Shown here: in pieces, positions 1 through 9,376 of the stretch | How positions within the stretch are numbered: position 1 is the first letter of the stretch | Layout of the letters: each line of letters begins with the position of its first letter | Program-made: the position numbers and the translations under genes | The notes under the pieces: model-generated | The model's database searches: none | What the model was told of the DNA's origin: nothing | The model's input: the letters and a program-made list of their open reading frames with translations, nothing else | NCBI GenBank assembly: GCA_016841605.1 | Contig: JAENYV010000018.1 | Coordinates: 1 to 64,000, forward strand | Source of the DNA: Dethiobacter alkaliphilus | GTDB taxonomy: Bacteria > Bacillota > Dethiobacteria > DTU022 > UBA8154 | Direction of reading: 5' to 3' | Length of the DNA stretch: 64,000 bases

Positions 1-251
1 TCTTTCCTCGTTCAGTTATCAAAGAACTTTTTTCGGAGAACATTGATTATCTTATCACTTTTATTCTGCTGTGTCAATAGCTTCTTGTTGTTTTTTGTCG
101 TTTTTTTTAACTGCTGCCAAATTTGTTGTCGGATTCATTTCAATGTGTCTCACGGCTTTGAATTATAGCATGGATTAAATAGATTTACAAGCAGTTAGCA
201 AAAATTATTTAAAAAATGATTTTGAGAATATTATTCGTTAAATATTAATCG

Positions 252-1697
252 TTAAAAATAAAGGTCACGTTCACCATTTTCAAGACGTTTTATTCTTTCT
301 CTTGTAATATTGCGTATTTTATCATTTTTTATTTGTGCCAAATGATGGTTAATGACATCCTCACCAACTTTACCGGTAAAGACAGAAGCATAATCCAGCA
401 AATATTCCTTAAAAGTAAGAAGAGCATTGGGCTGACAGACGTTCTGTATCTGTCCGTCCTTAGCCAGTGCCATAAAACGATCTCCTGTACGACCCTTACG
501 GTAACAGGCCGTGCAATAACTCGGCAAATAGCCGGAGTTGCATATACTGCAAAGGACTTCATCCACACTGCGATGATCATCCAGCCTAAATTGCTCCACT
601 TGATCCTGGCCAGGCGTACTTGCGTTGTTTTCTTCCTCCCTGTAGCCTCCCACTCCAGTGCAGCTTCCTGCCGAAATCTGGGAAATACCGTAATCCAATA
701 ATTTATCTCGAAGTTCCGGGCACTCACGCGTTGAAAGTATCATTCCGGTATAGGGCACCGCCAAACGGATAACTGAAACGATTTTTGCAAAGTTCTTATC
801 GTTGACAAGATACGGAAATTCCTCTAAATTCATTCCCTGGGCAGAACGCAGGCGAGGCACTGAAATTGTATGCGGACCGACGCCGAAACGTTCTTCAAGA
901 TGCTGGGCATGTTGAAGCAATGCCAGCACTTCAAACTTGTAATCATACAATCCGAAAAGTACTCCAAAGCCGACATCATCGATCCCGCCCCTCATCGCCC
1001 TGCCGTGAGCTGTCGCATGCCAGTCGTAGTCCGCTTTGGGACCGCTGGGGTGCATTTTTTTATACGTTTGCCGGTGATATGTCTCCTGAAACAGGATGTA
1101 AGTACCGATCTCAGCAGCCTTGAGACGCCGGTACTCTTCCACCGTTGTCGCCGCAATATTGACATTAATACGGCGGATACTACCATTATCGAATTTAAGG
1201 CCATAGATGGTGCGAATACATTCCAGCACGTAATCCAGCGGACACTCCGCGGCATGCTCCCCGGCTTCCAGTGCCAGGCGTTTATGCCCGAGATTTTCCA
1301 GAATTTTTACTTCTTCCGCCAATTCATCCTGTGCAAGCTTCCGCCGTTGAAAGGGATTATCTTTTTTGTAGCCGCAATAAAAGCAATTGTTGACACAATA
1401 ATTGCTGATATATAACGGAGCAAACAAGACGACTCTCTTACCATAAATATTTTGTTTCACCGTTTTGGCGGCTGCAAAAACCTCCCTCAGCAAATCATCG
1501 TCCGAAACCTCTAACAAAACTGCCGTTTCTTCCAAAGTAAGGCCCTTGGCCTCCCGGGCTTTGGCTACCAAGGAGAGGACTCTCTCCCGTGAGGCCCCTT
1601 TTGCCTTCTGCAAAAAATGTTTTATTTCATCTTCAAGGATAAAATCAGCGGGCTCCCATTCCGGGTGCCTTACCTGACCTGTTTTATTTTTATTCAC
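252..1697 (-). CDS. hydG: [FeFe] hydrogenase H-cluster radical SAM maturase HydG
   Basis: 481 aa ORF; radical SAM CxxxCxxC (CVNNCFYCGY) and C-terminal Cys motif (CSICNSGYLPSYCTACYRKGRTGDRFM) typical of HydG; adjacent to hydF. Confidence 0.95.
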   Translation of the reverse strand: MNKNKTGQVRHPEWEPADFILEDEIKHFLQKAKGASRERVLSLVAKAREAKGLTLEETAVLLEVSDDDLLREVFAAAKTVKQNIYGKRVVLFAPLYISNYCVNNCFYCGYKKDNPFQRRKLAQDELAEEVKILENLGHKRLALEAGEHAAECPLDYVLECIRTIYGLKFDNGSIRRINVNIAATTVEEYRRLKAAEIGTYILFQETYHRQTYKKMHPSGPKADYDWHATAHGRAMRGGIDDVGFGVLFGLYDYKFEVLALLQHAQHLEERFGVGPHTISVPRLRSAQGMNLEEFPYLVNDKNFAKIVSVIRLAVPYTGMILSTRECPELRDKLLDYGISQISAGSCTGVGGYREEENNASTPGQDQVEQFRLDDHRSVDEVLCSICNSGYLPSYCTACYRKGRTGDRFMALAKDGQIQNVCQPNALLTFKEYLLDYASVFTGKVGEDVINHHLAQIKNDKIRNITRERIKRLENGERDLYF

Positions 1698-2952
1698 TGT
1701 ACATCATCCACCTTTCTTCTTCCATATCTCCATATATATGTTGCCGAACATCTGGAAACGGGGAAAGAGCACGCGGCAAAATCCCCATCAAATGTGCAAT
1801 CGCCACGCCATAGTTGACAATGGGAACTCCCGCCTCTTTTACCCCGGCCAGACGGGCCAGCATCTCCCGTCTGTTAATCATGCAGCCGCCGCAATGGACC
1901 ACCAGTTTATATTCATGCAGGTGAGGAGGGAAAGTTGTGCCGCTGACCCAGTCGAAATGAAGCTCCCCGCCGACAGACTGACGCAGCCAACGGGGTATTT
2001 TTACCCGCCCTATATCATCTTCCACCCGGTGGTGGGTGCAGGCTTCCGCCATCAGGACTTTATCCCCGGGGAGCAGGTCATCAATAGCCTTGGCTCCTTC
2101 CGCCAGTAGTTCCAGATCACCCTTTTGACGGGCAAACAATATAGAGAAAGACGTTAAAAGAACATCTGGGGGCGTATATGCTTCTGCTTTTAAAAACGCC
2201 TGTGAATCCGTAATAACAATTTTCGGTTTTTCCTTTAATTGTGAGATCGTTGCCTTTAATTCCCGTTCTTTTGAGACCAGCGCAATGGCATCATGATCCA
2301 ATATATCCCGCAGTGTCTGGACTTGCGGCAAGATGAGCCGTCCTTTTGGTGCGGCCAGGTCGATGGGGATGACCAGTACCGCGATATCCCCGGGGCTGAG
2401 CAGATCTCCCACTAGAGGACGGTCATCCCATTTTTCCGGTGTTTTACGGATTATGGCCATCTTCAAATCACTCATTCCCATTCCATCCGCGGCGCAAACC
2501 GCTATTACGTCATCGAGATGCAGTTCATCGCGTAATAAAGCCAATGTCCCCTCGTCAGGCGGGTTTAGATCTGTTTTATTCAAGACACAGACAACAGGAA
2601 TTAATTTTTCCCGGCATTGACTCAAAATATCTCTCTCAAACGAAGAGATGCTTTTGCCGGCATCGAGGACTAAAAGGGCCAGATCAGTCTGATCGAGGAC
2701 AGAGCGCGAACGTTTAACCCGTAATTCTCCCAGATCACCCACATCGTCAAGACCCGCTGTATCAATCAGCACTACCGGCCCGACCGGTAAAATCTCCATT
2801 GTCTTAAAAACCGGATCCGTCGTAGTACCGGGGACAGACGAGACCAGAGCAATACTCTGGTTGGTCAGAGCATTAATCAGACTGGATTTGCCTGCGTTAC
2901 GCCGGCCGAATATGGCAATATGCAGGCGGTTTCCTCTTGGTGTTTTATTCAT
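1690..2952 (-). CDS. hydF: [FeFe] hydrogenase maturation GTPase HydF
   Basis: 420 aa; N-terminal G1 motif GRRNAGKSSLINAL, NKTD; C-terminal CTHHRVEDDIGRVKIPRWL and HCGGCMINRREM cluster-binding motifs. Confidence 0.95.
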   Translation of the reverse strand: MNKTPRGNRLHIAIFGRRNAGKSSLINALTNQSIALVSSVPGTTTDPVFKTMEILPVGPVVLIDTAGLDDVGDLGELRVKRSRSVLDQTDLALLVLDAGKSISSFERDILSQCREKLIPVVCVLNKTDLNPPDEGTLALLRDELHLDDVIAVCAADGMGMSDLKMAIIRKTPEKWDDRPLVGDLLSPGDIAVLVIPIDLAAPKGRLILPQVQTLRDILDHDAIALVSKERELKATISQLKEKPKIVITDSQAFLKAEAYTPPDVLLTSFSILFARQKGDLELLAEGAKAIDDLLPGDKVLMAEACTHHRVEDDIGRVKIPRWLRQSVGGELHFDWVSGTTFPPHLHEYKLVVHCGGCMINRREMLARLAGVKEAGVPIVNYGVAIAHLMGILPRALSPFPDVRQHIYGDMEEERWMMYSE

Positions 2953-2967
2953 AAACTTTCACCTCAT

Positions 2968-4365
2968 TCATTCTCCCGTATAGCCGGTTTTTGTTGCTTT
3001 CTCCATGGTTAACAGCTTTTCCAGCTCTTCCTCGGTCAAAATACCCGCTTCCAGGATAATATCCCGGGCAGAGCGTTCCGTTAGAAGAGTTTGACGAGCC
3101 AGCTCTGAGGCGCGTTCATATCCGATACGGGTTGCAAGCAAAGTAAAGATACCGGTGCTGTTTTGCAAGTATTCCCGGCATTTCTCCGCATTGGCCCGGA
3201 TACCCCGAATACATTTTTCGACTAGAAGACGTATGGCTTTGGCCAGAGTCTCCATAGCCGGCAAAAGGTTTGCCGCCACAAGAGGCAGGAAGGCGTTGAG
3301 TTCCAATTGACCTGCCTGTGCGGCCATGCTCACAGCCAGGTCCTGGGCCATAACCTGATAGGCAACCTGTGTTACCATCTCCGGAAGAACAGGATTAATT
3401 TTGCCCGGCATGATGCTCGAACCTGCCTGCAATTGAGGCAGCGTAATCTCTCCAAACCCTGCCCTGGGGCCGGAAGATAACAAAATGAGGTCGCCGGATA
3501 TTTTTAATAAGGTAACAGCAGCCGCTTTGACAAGCCCCGATACTTCCACAAAAACATCGGCGTTTTGCGTCCCGTCGATGAGGTTTTCATTTCGGGCCAG
3601 GCCTATGCCGGTTAAGACCCGCAATTGTTCCACAACACGATAAATAAAACGTTTATCCGCGCCCAGACCGGTCCCCACAGCCGTTCCTCCCAGGTTGATT
3701 TGCCGCAGCCGCTCTTCCACTTTATACAGACGCCAGCGGTCGCGCGCTACCGCTTCGGCGTAAGCAGCGAACTCCTGACCTAGTGTTATCGGTATTGCCT
3801 CCTGCAGTTGCGTGCGCCCAACTTTTACAATACCGGCAAACTCTGCTTCTTTTTCCTGCAACGCACCTTGCAAGACAGCACAGGCTTCGGACAGGGGCAA
3901 CAAAAGACGAATAGCGGCAACCCGCAGGGCCGTCGGGTAAACATCATTGGTGGACTGACTGAGGTTAACATGCTCCAGCGGATGAACAAGGCCGTAATCC
4001 CCGGGCCAGCCTCCCAGCAGTTCAATGGCCCGGTTGGCGAGAACTTCGTTCATATTCATATTTGTAGACGTCCCTGCACCGCCCTGAAATGCGCCTACAA
4101 TAAACTGATCATGATAATATCCGTTCGCAACCTCCATAGCCGCCCGGCAGACAGCATCGCCCACATCTTGCGGCAAGCGCCCTATCTGCATATTCGTCCG
4201 CGCTGCCGCCTGTTTGACCAAAGCCAGGGCCACAATCAGTTCTTTATGAATGGGGATGTTGGAAACATGAAAATTTTCTGCTGCCCGCGCAGCATGAATA
4301 CCATAGTAAGCATCAACAGGTATAGCCATTTCACCAAGCAAGTCATGTTCTTTACGGTGCTTCAT
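2968..4365 (-). CDS. aspA: aspartate ammonia-lyase
   Basis: 465 aa; fumarase/aspartase signature GSSIMPGKINPVLPE; located between hydE and hydF. Confidence 0.9.
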   Translation of the reverse strand: MKHRKEHDLLGEMAIPVDAYYGIHAARAAENFHVSNIPIHKELIVALALVKQAAARTNMQIGRLPQDVGDAVCRAAMEVANGYYHDQFIVGAFQGGAGTSTNMNMNEVLANRAIELLGGWPGDYGLVHPLEHVNLSQSTNDVYPTALRVAAIRLLLPLSEACAVLQGALQEKEAEFAGIVKVGRTQLQEAIPITLGQEFAAYAEAVARDRWRLYKVEERLRQINLGGTAVGTGLGADKRFIYRVVEQLRVLTGIGLARNENLIDGTQNADVFVEVSGLVKAAAVTLLKISGDLILLSSGPRAGFGEITLPQLQAGSSIMPGKINPVLPEMVTQVAYQVMAQDLAVSMAAQAGQLELNAFLPLVAANLLPAMETLAKAIRLLVEKCIRGIRANAEKCREYLQNSTGIFTLLATRIGYERASELARQTLLTERSARDIILEAGILTEEELEKLLTMEKATKTGYTGE

Positions 4366-4377
4366 CTTTGCTCCTCC

Positions 4378-5466
4378 TTAACCCTCCATCTTAACCCGCA
4401 CCACCCGCATCCGGCCAAAGGGGGGCTTGGGACTATGCCCCGGGCCCTCGGCGACAGTTCTCCCCAGGGAAGCAATAACTTTGCCCATGCAGCGACGGCC
4501 GTAATCCGGGTTGTCGTCCTGGCAGGTTGTACTATGGGGATAAATTTCATACAGGTTTCTGTAACGTTGCGGGGTAATAACGGGCATCACCACATTCCCG
4601 CCGGCCTGCAGGGCTTTGCGGTGCGCCGAAGGATCGATTGTACCCAAAGCGGTCGTTGCGGGCAGATGCGCTTGCGGCAGCAGCAGGCGTGCTAAGGCAA
4701 GCATTTTTAAGGTCATTTCTACCGTCCCGGCAGGAGCCGAACCCAGCGGCGTGCGGGGATGGGGGATAAAGGGTCCAATCCCCGCCATTTCAACGTCCAA
4801 CTCTTTTAGCAATAACAGATCATCAGCCAAAGCCTCGAGCGTTTGTCCGGGCAAACCGACCATACACCCTGAACCCACCTGAAAATCCGCTTCCCGCAAG
4901 CGGTAAAGGCAACGGCGCCGATTATCAAAGGTCATATCCGGGTGAAGCTGCTTGTATAAGGCAGGGTCGGCCGTTTCATGCTTCAGAAGATAACGGTCGG
5001 CCCCGGCTTTTCGCCAAAGGCGATATTCTTCCGCAGATCTTTCTCCACAACTGAGAGTGACCGCCAGTCCCGGCAGCGCTTTTAACCGTTTAACAATAAA
5101 GGCAATTTTGTCCGCCTCATAAAAACTGTCTTCCCCGGACTGCAAAACTACCGTCCTGTAGCCGAGGGCAACCGACTCCGACGCGGTTGAAATAATTTCA
5201 TCTTCCTCAATGCGATAGCGTTTAAGTTGACGATTGGCGGCACGCAATCCACAGTAACGGCAATTACGTTCACAATAGTTTGAAAACTCAATGATACCCC
5301 GCAGGTGAACGGCATTACCCATGAATTGTTTACGGACACGATCAGCCGCGGTTAATAGCTCCCTTTTGTCTGAAAACCCATCCGACAAAAGGAAAATAAT
5401 TTCTTCTTTAGACAATTTGTTTTCCAGCATGACACTGTGTAATATCTGTTTAATATCGCGTTTCAA
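4378..5466 (-). CDS. hydE: [FeFe] hydrogenase H-cluster radical SAM maturase HydE
   Basis: ORF track gives 4378..5550, but codons upstream of about 5466 lie in or next to an intrinsic terminator; TTG at 5466 (LKRDIKQIL) is a plausible start. CxxxCxxC motif CERNCRYCGLR. Confidence 0.88.
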   Translation of the reverse strand: MKRDIKQILHSVMLENKLSKEEIIFLLSDGFSDKRELLTAADRVRKQFMGNAVHLRGIIEFSNYCERNCRYCGLRAANRQLKRYRIEEDEIISTASESVALGYRTVVLQSGEDSFYEADKIAFIVKRLKALPGLAVTLSCGERSAEEYRLWRKAGADRYLLKHETADPALYKQLHPDMTFDNRRRCLYRLREADFQVGSGCMVGLPGQTLEALADDLLLLKELDVEMAGIGPFIPHPRTPLGSAPAGTVEMTLKMLALARLLLPQAHLPATTALGTIDPSAHRKALQAGGNVVMPVITPQRYRNLYEIYPHSTTCQDDNPDYGRRCMGKVIASLGRTVAEGPGHSPKPPFGRMRVVRVKMEG

Positions 5467-5526
5467 ATCATCGCCCCGTTTTTCTATCGTGCTTTCTCCG
5501 CTTTCCCAATGCCTAAAAAAATAAAA

Positions 5527-5564
5527 AACTGCCTCAACGTGCAATAACACGCCAAAAGGCAGTT
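5527..5564 (-). terminator. intrinsic terminator/attenuator in hydE leader
   Basis: minus strand AACTGCC...CGTG TTATTG CACG...GGCAGTT followed by TTTTATTTTTTT, upstream of hydE. Confidence 0.8.
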
Positions 5565-5566
5565 TA

Positions 5567-5694
5567 CCAACTAGTCATTATGATAATCATCCCCTTCCCA
5601 TCAGGTAACCCCTTTGGCACAGGATTAATTAATTATGATCCTTGGATACGGCTAACAAGCCCTATCCGCAGATTGTAAGGCACTTCTGTTTATA
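5567..5694 (-). promoter_or_regulatory. structured 5' leader of hydE operon (candidate cis-regulatory RNA)
   Basis: hairpins GGATAGGGCTTGTTAGCCGTATCC and AGGAT..ATCCT; segment GCCAAAGGGGTTACC can pair with GGTAAACTGCCTTTTGGC, sequestering the left arm of the terminator. Confidence 0.55.
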
Positions 5695-5723
5695 ATTATA
5701 CCGGGGGAAAGAACATCTGTCAA
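5695..5723 (-). promoter_or_regulatory. sigma-A type promoter for hydE operon
   Basis: TTGACA (5718-5723) - 17 nt - TATAAT (5695-5700) on minus strand. Confidence 0.75.
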
Positions 5724-5855
5724 ATATACAACAAAAAAGCAGTAGGGAAGCAAAGGGATAGAAGAGCCGCAGGACTTACAGGCAGGAAAACCGGAGCACC
5801 GATCCGGCGCTTCACCTGAGCTCCCCGACCTCTTTTCGCTGTTCTGTAGTGCTAA

Positions 5856-6119
5856 TTACCTGGCGATCTTATCCATAATGGCCATAAGTTCTTCTATTTT
5901 CTCATCTTCATTTCCCGACTGAAAGGCCTCCCGCACACAATTTTTCATATGTGCATGAATGATTTCCTTATTAGTTTTTCGAAGGATAGATTCCGTCGCC
6001 AAAAGCTGGTTGGATATATCGATACAGTAGCGGTCATCCTCAACCATTTTCAAAATACCCTCTATTTGACCTTTGGCCGTTTTTAGAAGAGATGTTATCT
6101 TTTGTTTATCAGCTCTCAT
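5856..6119 (-). CDS. csoR: CsoR-family copper-sensing repressor
   Basis: 87 aa DUF156 protein with C..H..C ligand pattern (DRYC, HAHMKNC), next to copA. Confidence 0.88.
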   Translation of the reverse strand: MRADKQKITSLLKTAKGQIEGILKMVEDDRYCIDISNQLLATESILRKTNKEIIHAHMKNCVREAFQSGNEDEKIEELMAIMDKIAR

Positions 6120-6145
6120 AATGCCTCCTCTCCCGTGCCCGGCTG

Positions 6146-8713
6146 TTACCTAAGATCAACAACCGTATAGCCGGCATCAATTACCGCATTTTTCAGCAAC
6201 TCATCGCCAACTTCCTCGGATAATGTGATTATTGCCTTCTTTTGCTCAAGATCCACCACGGCATCTACACCTTCCAGAGCATTAAGGGCCTTTTCAACTC
6301 TACCGGAACAATGGGCGCAACTCATACCTTCAATAATCATTGTCTTTGTCAAAATATTATCCTCTCTTTCATTATCATTTATCATAGGGGTGCTGTTTAA
6401 AACACCGTCTAAACGAGTATCAGAGCCACCCGCATAGGTGCGGCGGGGTTTAAAGAGCTTTAATCTAAGTGCATTGGAGACGACACATACCGAGCTTAAG
6501 CTCATAGCCGCCGCCGCAAACATGGGGCTGAGCTTCCAGCCAAGGAGGGTATAGAATACACCGGCTGCCAATGGTATGCCTAAACTGTTATAGAATAATG
6601 CCCAGAACAGGTTTTGCCTGATATTTCGGACTACAGACTTGCTGAGCTGGATCGCGGCAACCGCATCAAAAAGATCGCTCTTTACCAGGACGATATCAGC
6701 GGATTCTATAGCCACATCTGTTCCTGCCCCAATGGCAATACCCACATCAGCCCTGACCAGGGCAGGCGCATCATTAATCCCATCGCCGATCATGGCAACT
6801 TTTTTGGCGATGCTCCTGATATTGCGTATTTCCCGTTCCTTATCCTGTGGCAAAACCTCGGATATGGCCCGCTTAATACCAAGCTCCTTTCCGATTGCTT
6901 CGGCTGTTTTACGATTATCGCCCGTCAGCATAACAACGTCAATCCCCATTGCCTCAAACTCTTTTATTGCCGCTTTACTGGTAGGCTTAACAACGTCCGC
7001 CACGGCAATAATACCCAGGACCTTTTCCTCGTCGGCAAAATAGAGGGGGGTTTTACCTTCCTCCGCCAATTTACTACCCGGACTGTCGAAATCATTGGCA
7101 TTAACATTTTTATCGAAAAGAATCTGTAAGTTCCCGGCAAAAATACGTTTTTTCTCAACCGCAGCTTCAACCCCCCGCCCGGGGACAGCCAAAAAGCTTT
7201 CCACGGGCAGGAGATCTATATTTCGTTGTTTTGCTTCTTCTATAATTGCCTCTGCCACGGGATGCTCAGAAGACTTCTCTATTGATGCCGCTATTTGCAG
7301 GAGCTCCATCTCCGTGATCTCATTATTTGTAATAATATCGGTAACCTTCGGCTTTCCTTCGGTAATCGTCCCTGTTTTATCCAAAACAACCGTATCTATT
7401 TTATGGGCAATTTCCAATGATTCGGCCGATTTTATCAATATTCCGTTTTCCGCGCCTTTTCCGATACCGACCATAATAGCTGTTGGTGTCGCCAGCCCCA
7501 AAGCACATGGGCAGGATATGACCAGTACCGATATCCCGATAGAAAAGGCAAATTCAAAGGGATAACCGAGGAGCAGCCAGACCGTTGAGGCAAAAAGCGC
7601 GATAGCAATGACAACCGGCACAAACACGCTGCTGATTTTGTCCGCCAGTCTGGCGATCGGCGCCCTGGAGGAGCTTGCTTCATCAACCAGTTGTATAATC
7701 CGGGCAAGCGTGGTATCATCGCCGACCTTGACGGCTCTGAATTTAAAGTATCCTGATTTATTAATACTGGCGCCGATGACCTGGTCTCCCTTTTTCTTTT
7801 CTACCGGGATGCTTTCCCCGGTCAAGGCAGACTCATCCACAGAGGAATTGCCCTCTACGATAATACCGTCAACGGGTATGCTCTGTCCGGGCTTGACAAC
7901 AAGAATATCTCCCTTGACAACATCTTCTACATCAATTTCAATTTCTTCGTTGTCTCTCACAACCAGAGCCGTTTTGGGCGCCAGTTTAACAAGCTTGTTG
8001 ATAGCTTCAGAGGTCCTCCCTTTGGCCCTCGTCTCAAAATATTTTCCCAGGGTGATTAAGGTAAGGATCATGGCCGCGGATTCAAAATACAAATTACCGG
8101 AGTACCCTTGAACCAGGGCCATATCCAGATGCCCCAGGCCGTAGCCAATCTTGTAGATGGCATAGATACCGTAAATCAACGCGGCAGCAGAACCGATTGC
8201 AATGAGGGAATCCATATTGGGCGAACCCTTCAGCAGGGTTTTAAAGCCCACCGTATAATATTTGCTGTTTACAAAGGCCACAGGCAAAACCAGAAGTAAC
8301 TGGGTAAAGGCAAAAGTCAAAGCATTTTCATATCCCTTAAAAAAGCCGGGCAAGGGCAATCCGAACATATGCCCCATGGATATATATAAAAGGGGGATAG
8401 TGAAAACAAAGGAAATAATGAGACGGCATTTCATCTGTGCAATCTCATTTGCCGTATCATCTGCCGGCTTTGAATTCTGGGCGGCAGCTTCCCTTTTGCC
8501 TGTCTGCACGAAAGCGTTATAACCGGCATTCTGCACCGCTTTGATGATTGCTTCCTCATCCAAACCGTCTTCATCATATTGGACGGTCATACTGTTGCTT
8601 AAAAGATTGACATTTACATTGGCGATGCCGTTTAATTTTGCCACGCTCTTTTCAACATGCGCTGAGCATGCGGAACAATTCATACCCGTTACATCAAACT
8701 TTTTCTTAATCAT
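6146..8713 (-). CDS. copA: copper-translocating P1B-type ATPase with N- and C-terminal HMA domains
   Basis: CPC motif ([11 protein letters not shown]), [22 protein letters not shown]-terminal [10 protein letters not shown] and C-terminal [15 protein letters not shown]. Start placed at MIKKKFDV; track start 8890 translates repeat DNA. Confidence 0.93.
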   Translation of the reverse strand: MIKKKFDVTGMNCSACSAHVEKSVAKLNGIANVNVNLLSNSMTVQYDEDGLDEEAIIKAVQNAGYNAFVQTGKREAAAQNSKPADDTANEIAQMKCRLIISFVFTIPLLYISMGHMFGLPLPGFFKGYENALTFAFTQLLLVLPVAFVNSKYYTVGFKTLLKGSPNMDSLIAIGSAAALIYGIYAIYKIGYGLGHLDMALVQGYSGNLYFESAAMILTLITLGKYFETRAKGRTSEAINKLVKLAPKTALVVRDNEEIEIDVEDVVKGDILVVKPGQSIPVDGIIVEGNSSVDESALTGESIPVEKKKGDQVIGASINKSGYFKFRAVKVGDDTTLARIIQLVDEASSSRAPIARLADKISSVFVPVVIAIALFASTVWLLLGYPFEFAFSIGISVLVISCPCALGLATPTAIMVGIGKGAENGILIKSAESLEIAHKIDTVVLDKTGTITEGKPKVTDIITNNEITEMELLQIAASIEKSSEHPVAEAIIEEAKQRNIDLLPVESFLAVPGRGVEAAVEKKRIFAGNLQILFDKNVNANDFDSPGSKLAEEGKTPLYFADEEKVLGIIAVADVVKPTSKAAIKEFEAMGIDVVMLTGDNRKTAEAIGKELGIKRAISEVLPQDKEREIRNIRSIAKKVAMIGDGINDAPALVRADVGIAIGAGTDVAIESADIVLVKSDLFDAVAAIQLSKSVVRNIRQNLFWALFYNSLGIPLAAGVFYTLLGWKLSPMFAAAAMSLSSVCVVSNALRLKLFKPRRTYAGGSDTRLDGVLNSTPMINDNEREDNILTKTMIIEGMSCAHCSGRVEKALNALEGVDAVVDLEQKKAIITLSEEVGDELLKNAVIDAGYTVVDLR

Positions 8714-8728
8714 GGCCGGACCTCCACT

Positions 8729-8749
8729 CCACCCCCCCCCTGGGGGGTG
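8729..8749. promoter_or_regulatory. candidate CsoR operator upstream of copA
   Basis: GC-rich pseudo-palindrome CACCCCCCCCCTGGGGGGTG immediately upstream of the copA RBS. Confidence 0.6.
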
Positions 8750-8814
8750 ACTTATTGGCTCTATGCTATACCGCATCTTAGTTTTTGTCAAGCCGTTTTT
8801 GCTAATACGCGGAA

Positions 8815-8885
8815 AAAATTTCGGGACACATGGAAAAAATTTCGGGACACATTGAAAAAATTTCGGGACACATTGAAAATTATTC
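8815..8885. repeat. tandem repeats of AATTTCGGGACACATTGAAAAA
   Basis: three successive near-identical copies of TTTCGGGACACAT(T)G(A)AAAAA. Confidence 0.85.
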
Positions 8886-8898
8886 AGCAATCAAAAAA

Positions 8899-8967
8899 TT
8901 TGGGGACACATTAGAAATTATTCAGCAGTTATGAAAGGATAATGTTAATTCTTATTGTGTCCCCAAA
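8899..8967. mobile_element. MITE-like palindromic element, copy 1
   Basis: terminal inverted repeats TTTGGGGACACA...TGTGTCCCCAAAA; similar in length and sequence to 9302-9374. Confidence 0.6.
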
Positions 8968-9000
8968 ATATTCTCAAAATATTCTATTAAAAAAGAAAAA

Positions 9001-9303
9001 CCCCGATTTGACACCGGTGATCATCAAGGGCAGGGCCATCGCCAAGACCTGTGGGGCAAAGCCTGGAACAAAAACCTGGAGATGTATGCCGCCTACTCCA
9101 ACCGGATCGGGCGTGGACGGAGCTATGTGAGGCATGGTGCCGTACTGGATTTGAAGCTGGAAAAGGGTCTTGCCCGGGCACTGGTCCAGGGCAGCGGAAG
9201 CAAGCCTTATAAAATCGAAATCAAAATTTCACCTCTCGCCCCTGATAAGTGGGAGAATATCCTGAGCCTCTGCAAACACAAAATCGACAGCCTGCCGGAA
9301 ATT
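9001..9303 (+). pseudogene. truncated SWIM zinc-finger-family protein fragment
   Basis: in-frame DHQGQGHRQDLWGKAWNKNLEMYAAYSNRIGRGRSYVRHGAVLDLKLEKGLARALVQGSGSKPYKIEIKISPLAPDKWENI resembles the pre-SWIM region; lacks the SWIM motif; bounded by repeats on both sides. Confidence 0.6.
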
Positions 9304-9374
9304 TCGGGACACATTAAAAATTATTTAGCAATAATGAAAGAATGATATTAAAAATTTTCATTGTGTCCCCAAAT
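9302..9374. mobile_element. MITE-like palindromic element, copy 2
   Basis: TTTCGGGACACATTAAAAATTATTTAGCA...TTTTCATTGTGTCCCCAAAT; similar to copy 1. Confidence 0.6.
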
Positions 9375-9376
9375 TA

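Noticed and set aside
1-250. AT-rich left edge as part of an rRNA operon flank
   Set aside because: No recognisable rRNA or tRNA sequence; cannot be supported from the bases present.
866-1415. Plus-strand ORFs inside hydG (85 aa, 181 aa)
   Set aside because: Antisense shadow ORFs of hydG, no independent evidence.
5467-5550. hydE N-terminus as in the ORF track (MLLHVEAVFYFFRHWE...)
   Set aside because: These codons overlap the intrinsic terminator hairpin and U-tract; coding there would be incompatible with the leader structure.
8714-8890. N-terminal extension of the copA ORF ([26 protein letters not shown]...) as a repeat-containing leader peptide
   Set aside because: It is translated from the TTTCGGGACACATT tandem repeats, the promoter and the CsoR-like operator; a proper RBS and ATG exist at 8713.
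8815-9374. GGGACACA repeats as a CRISPR array
   Set aside because: Units are directly adjacent or palindromic without regularly sized unique spacers, and no cas genes are present.
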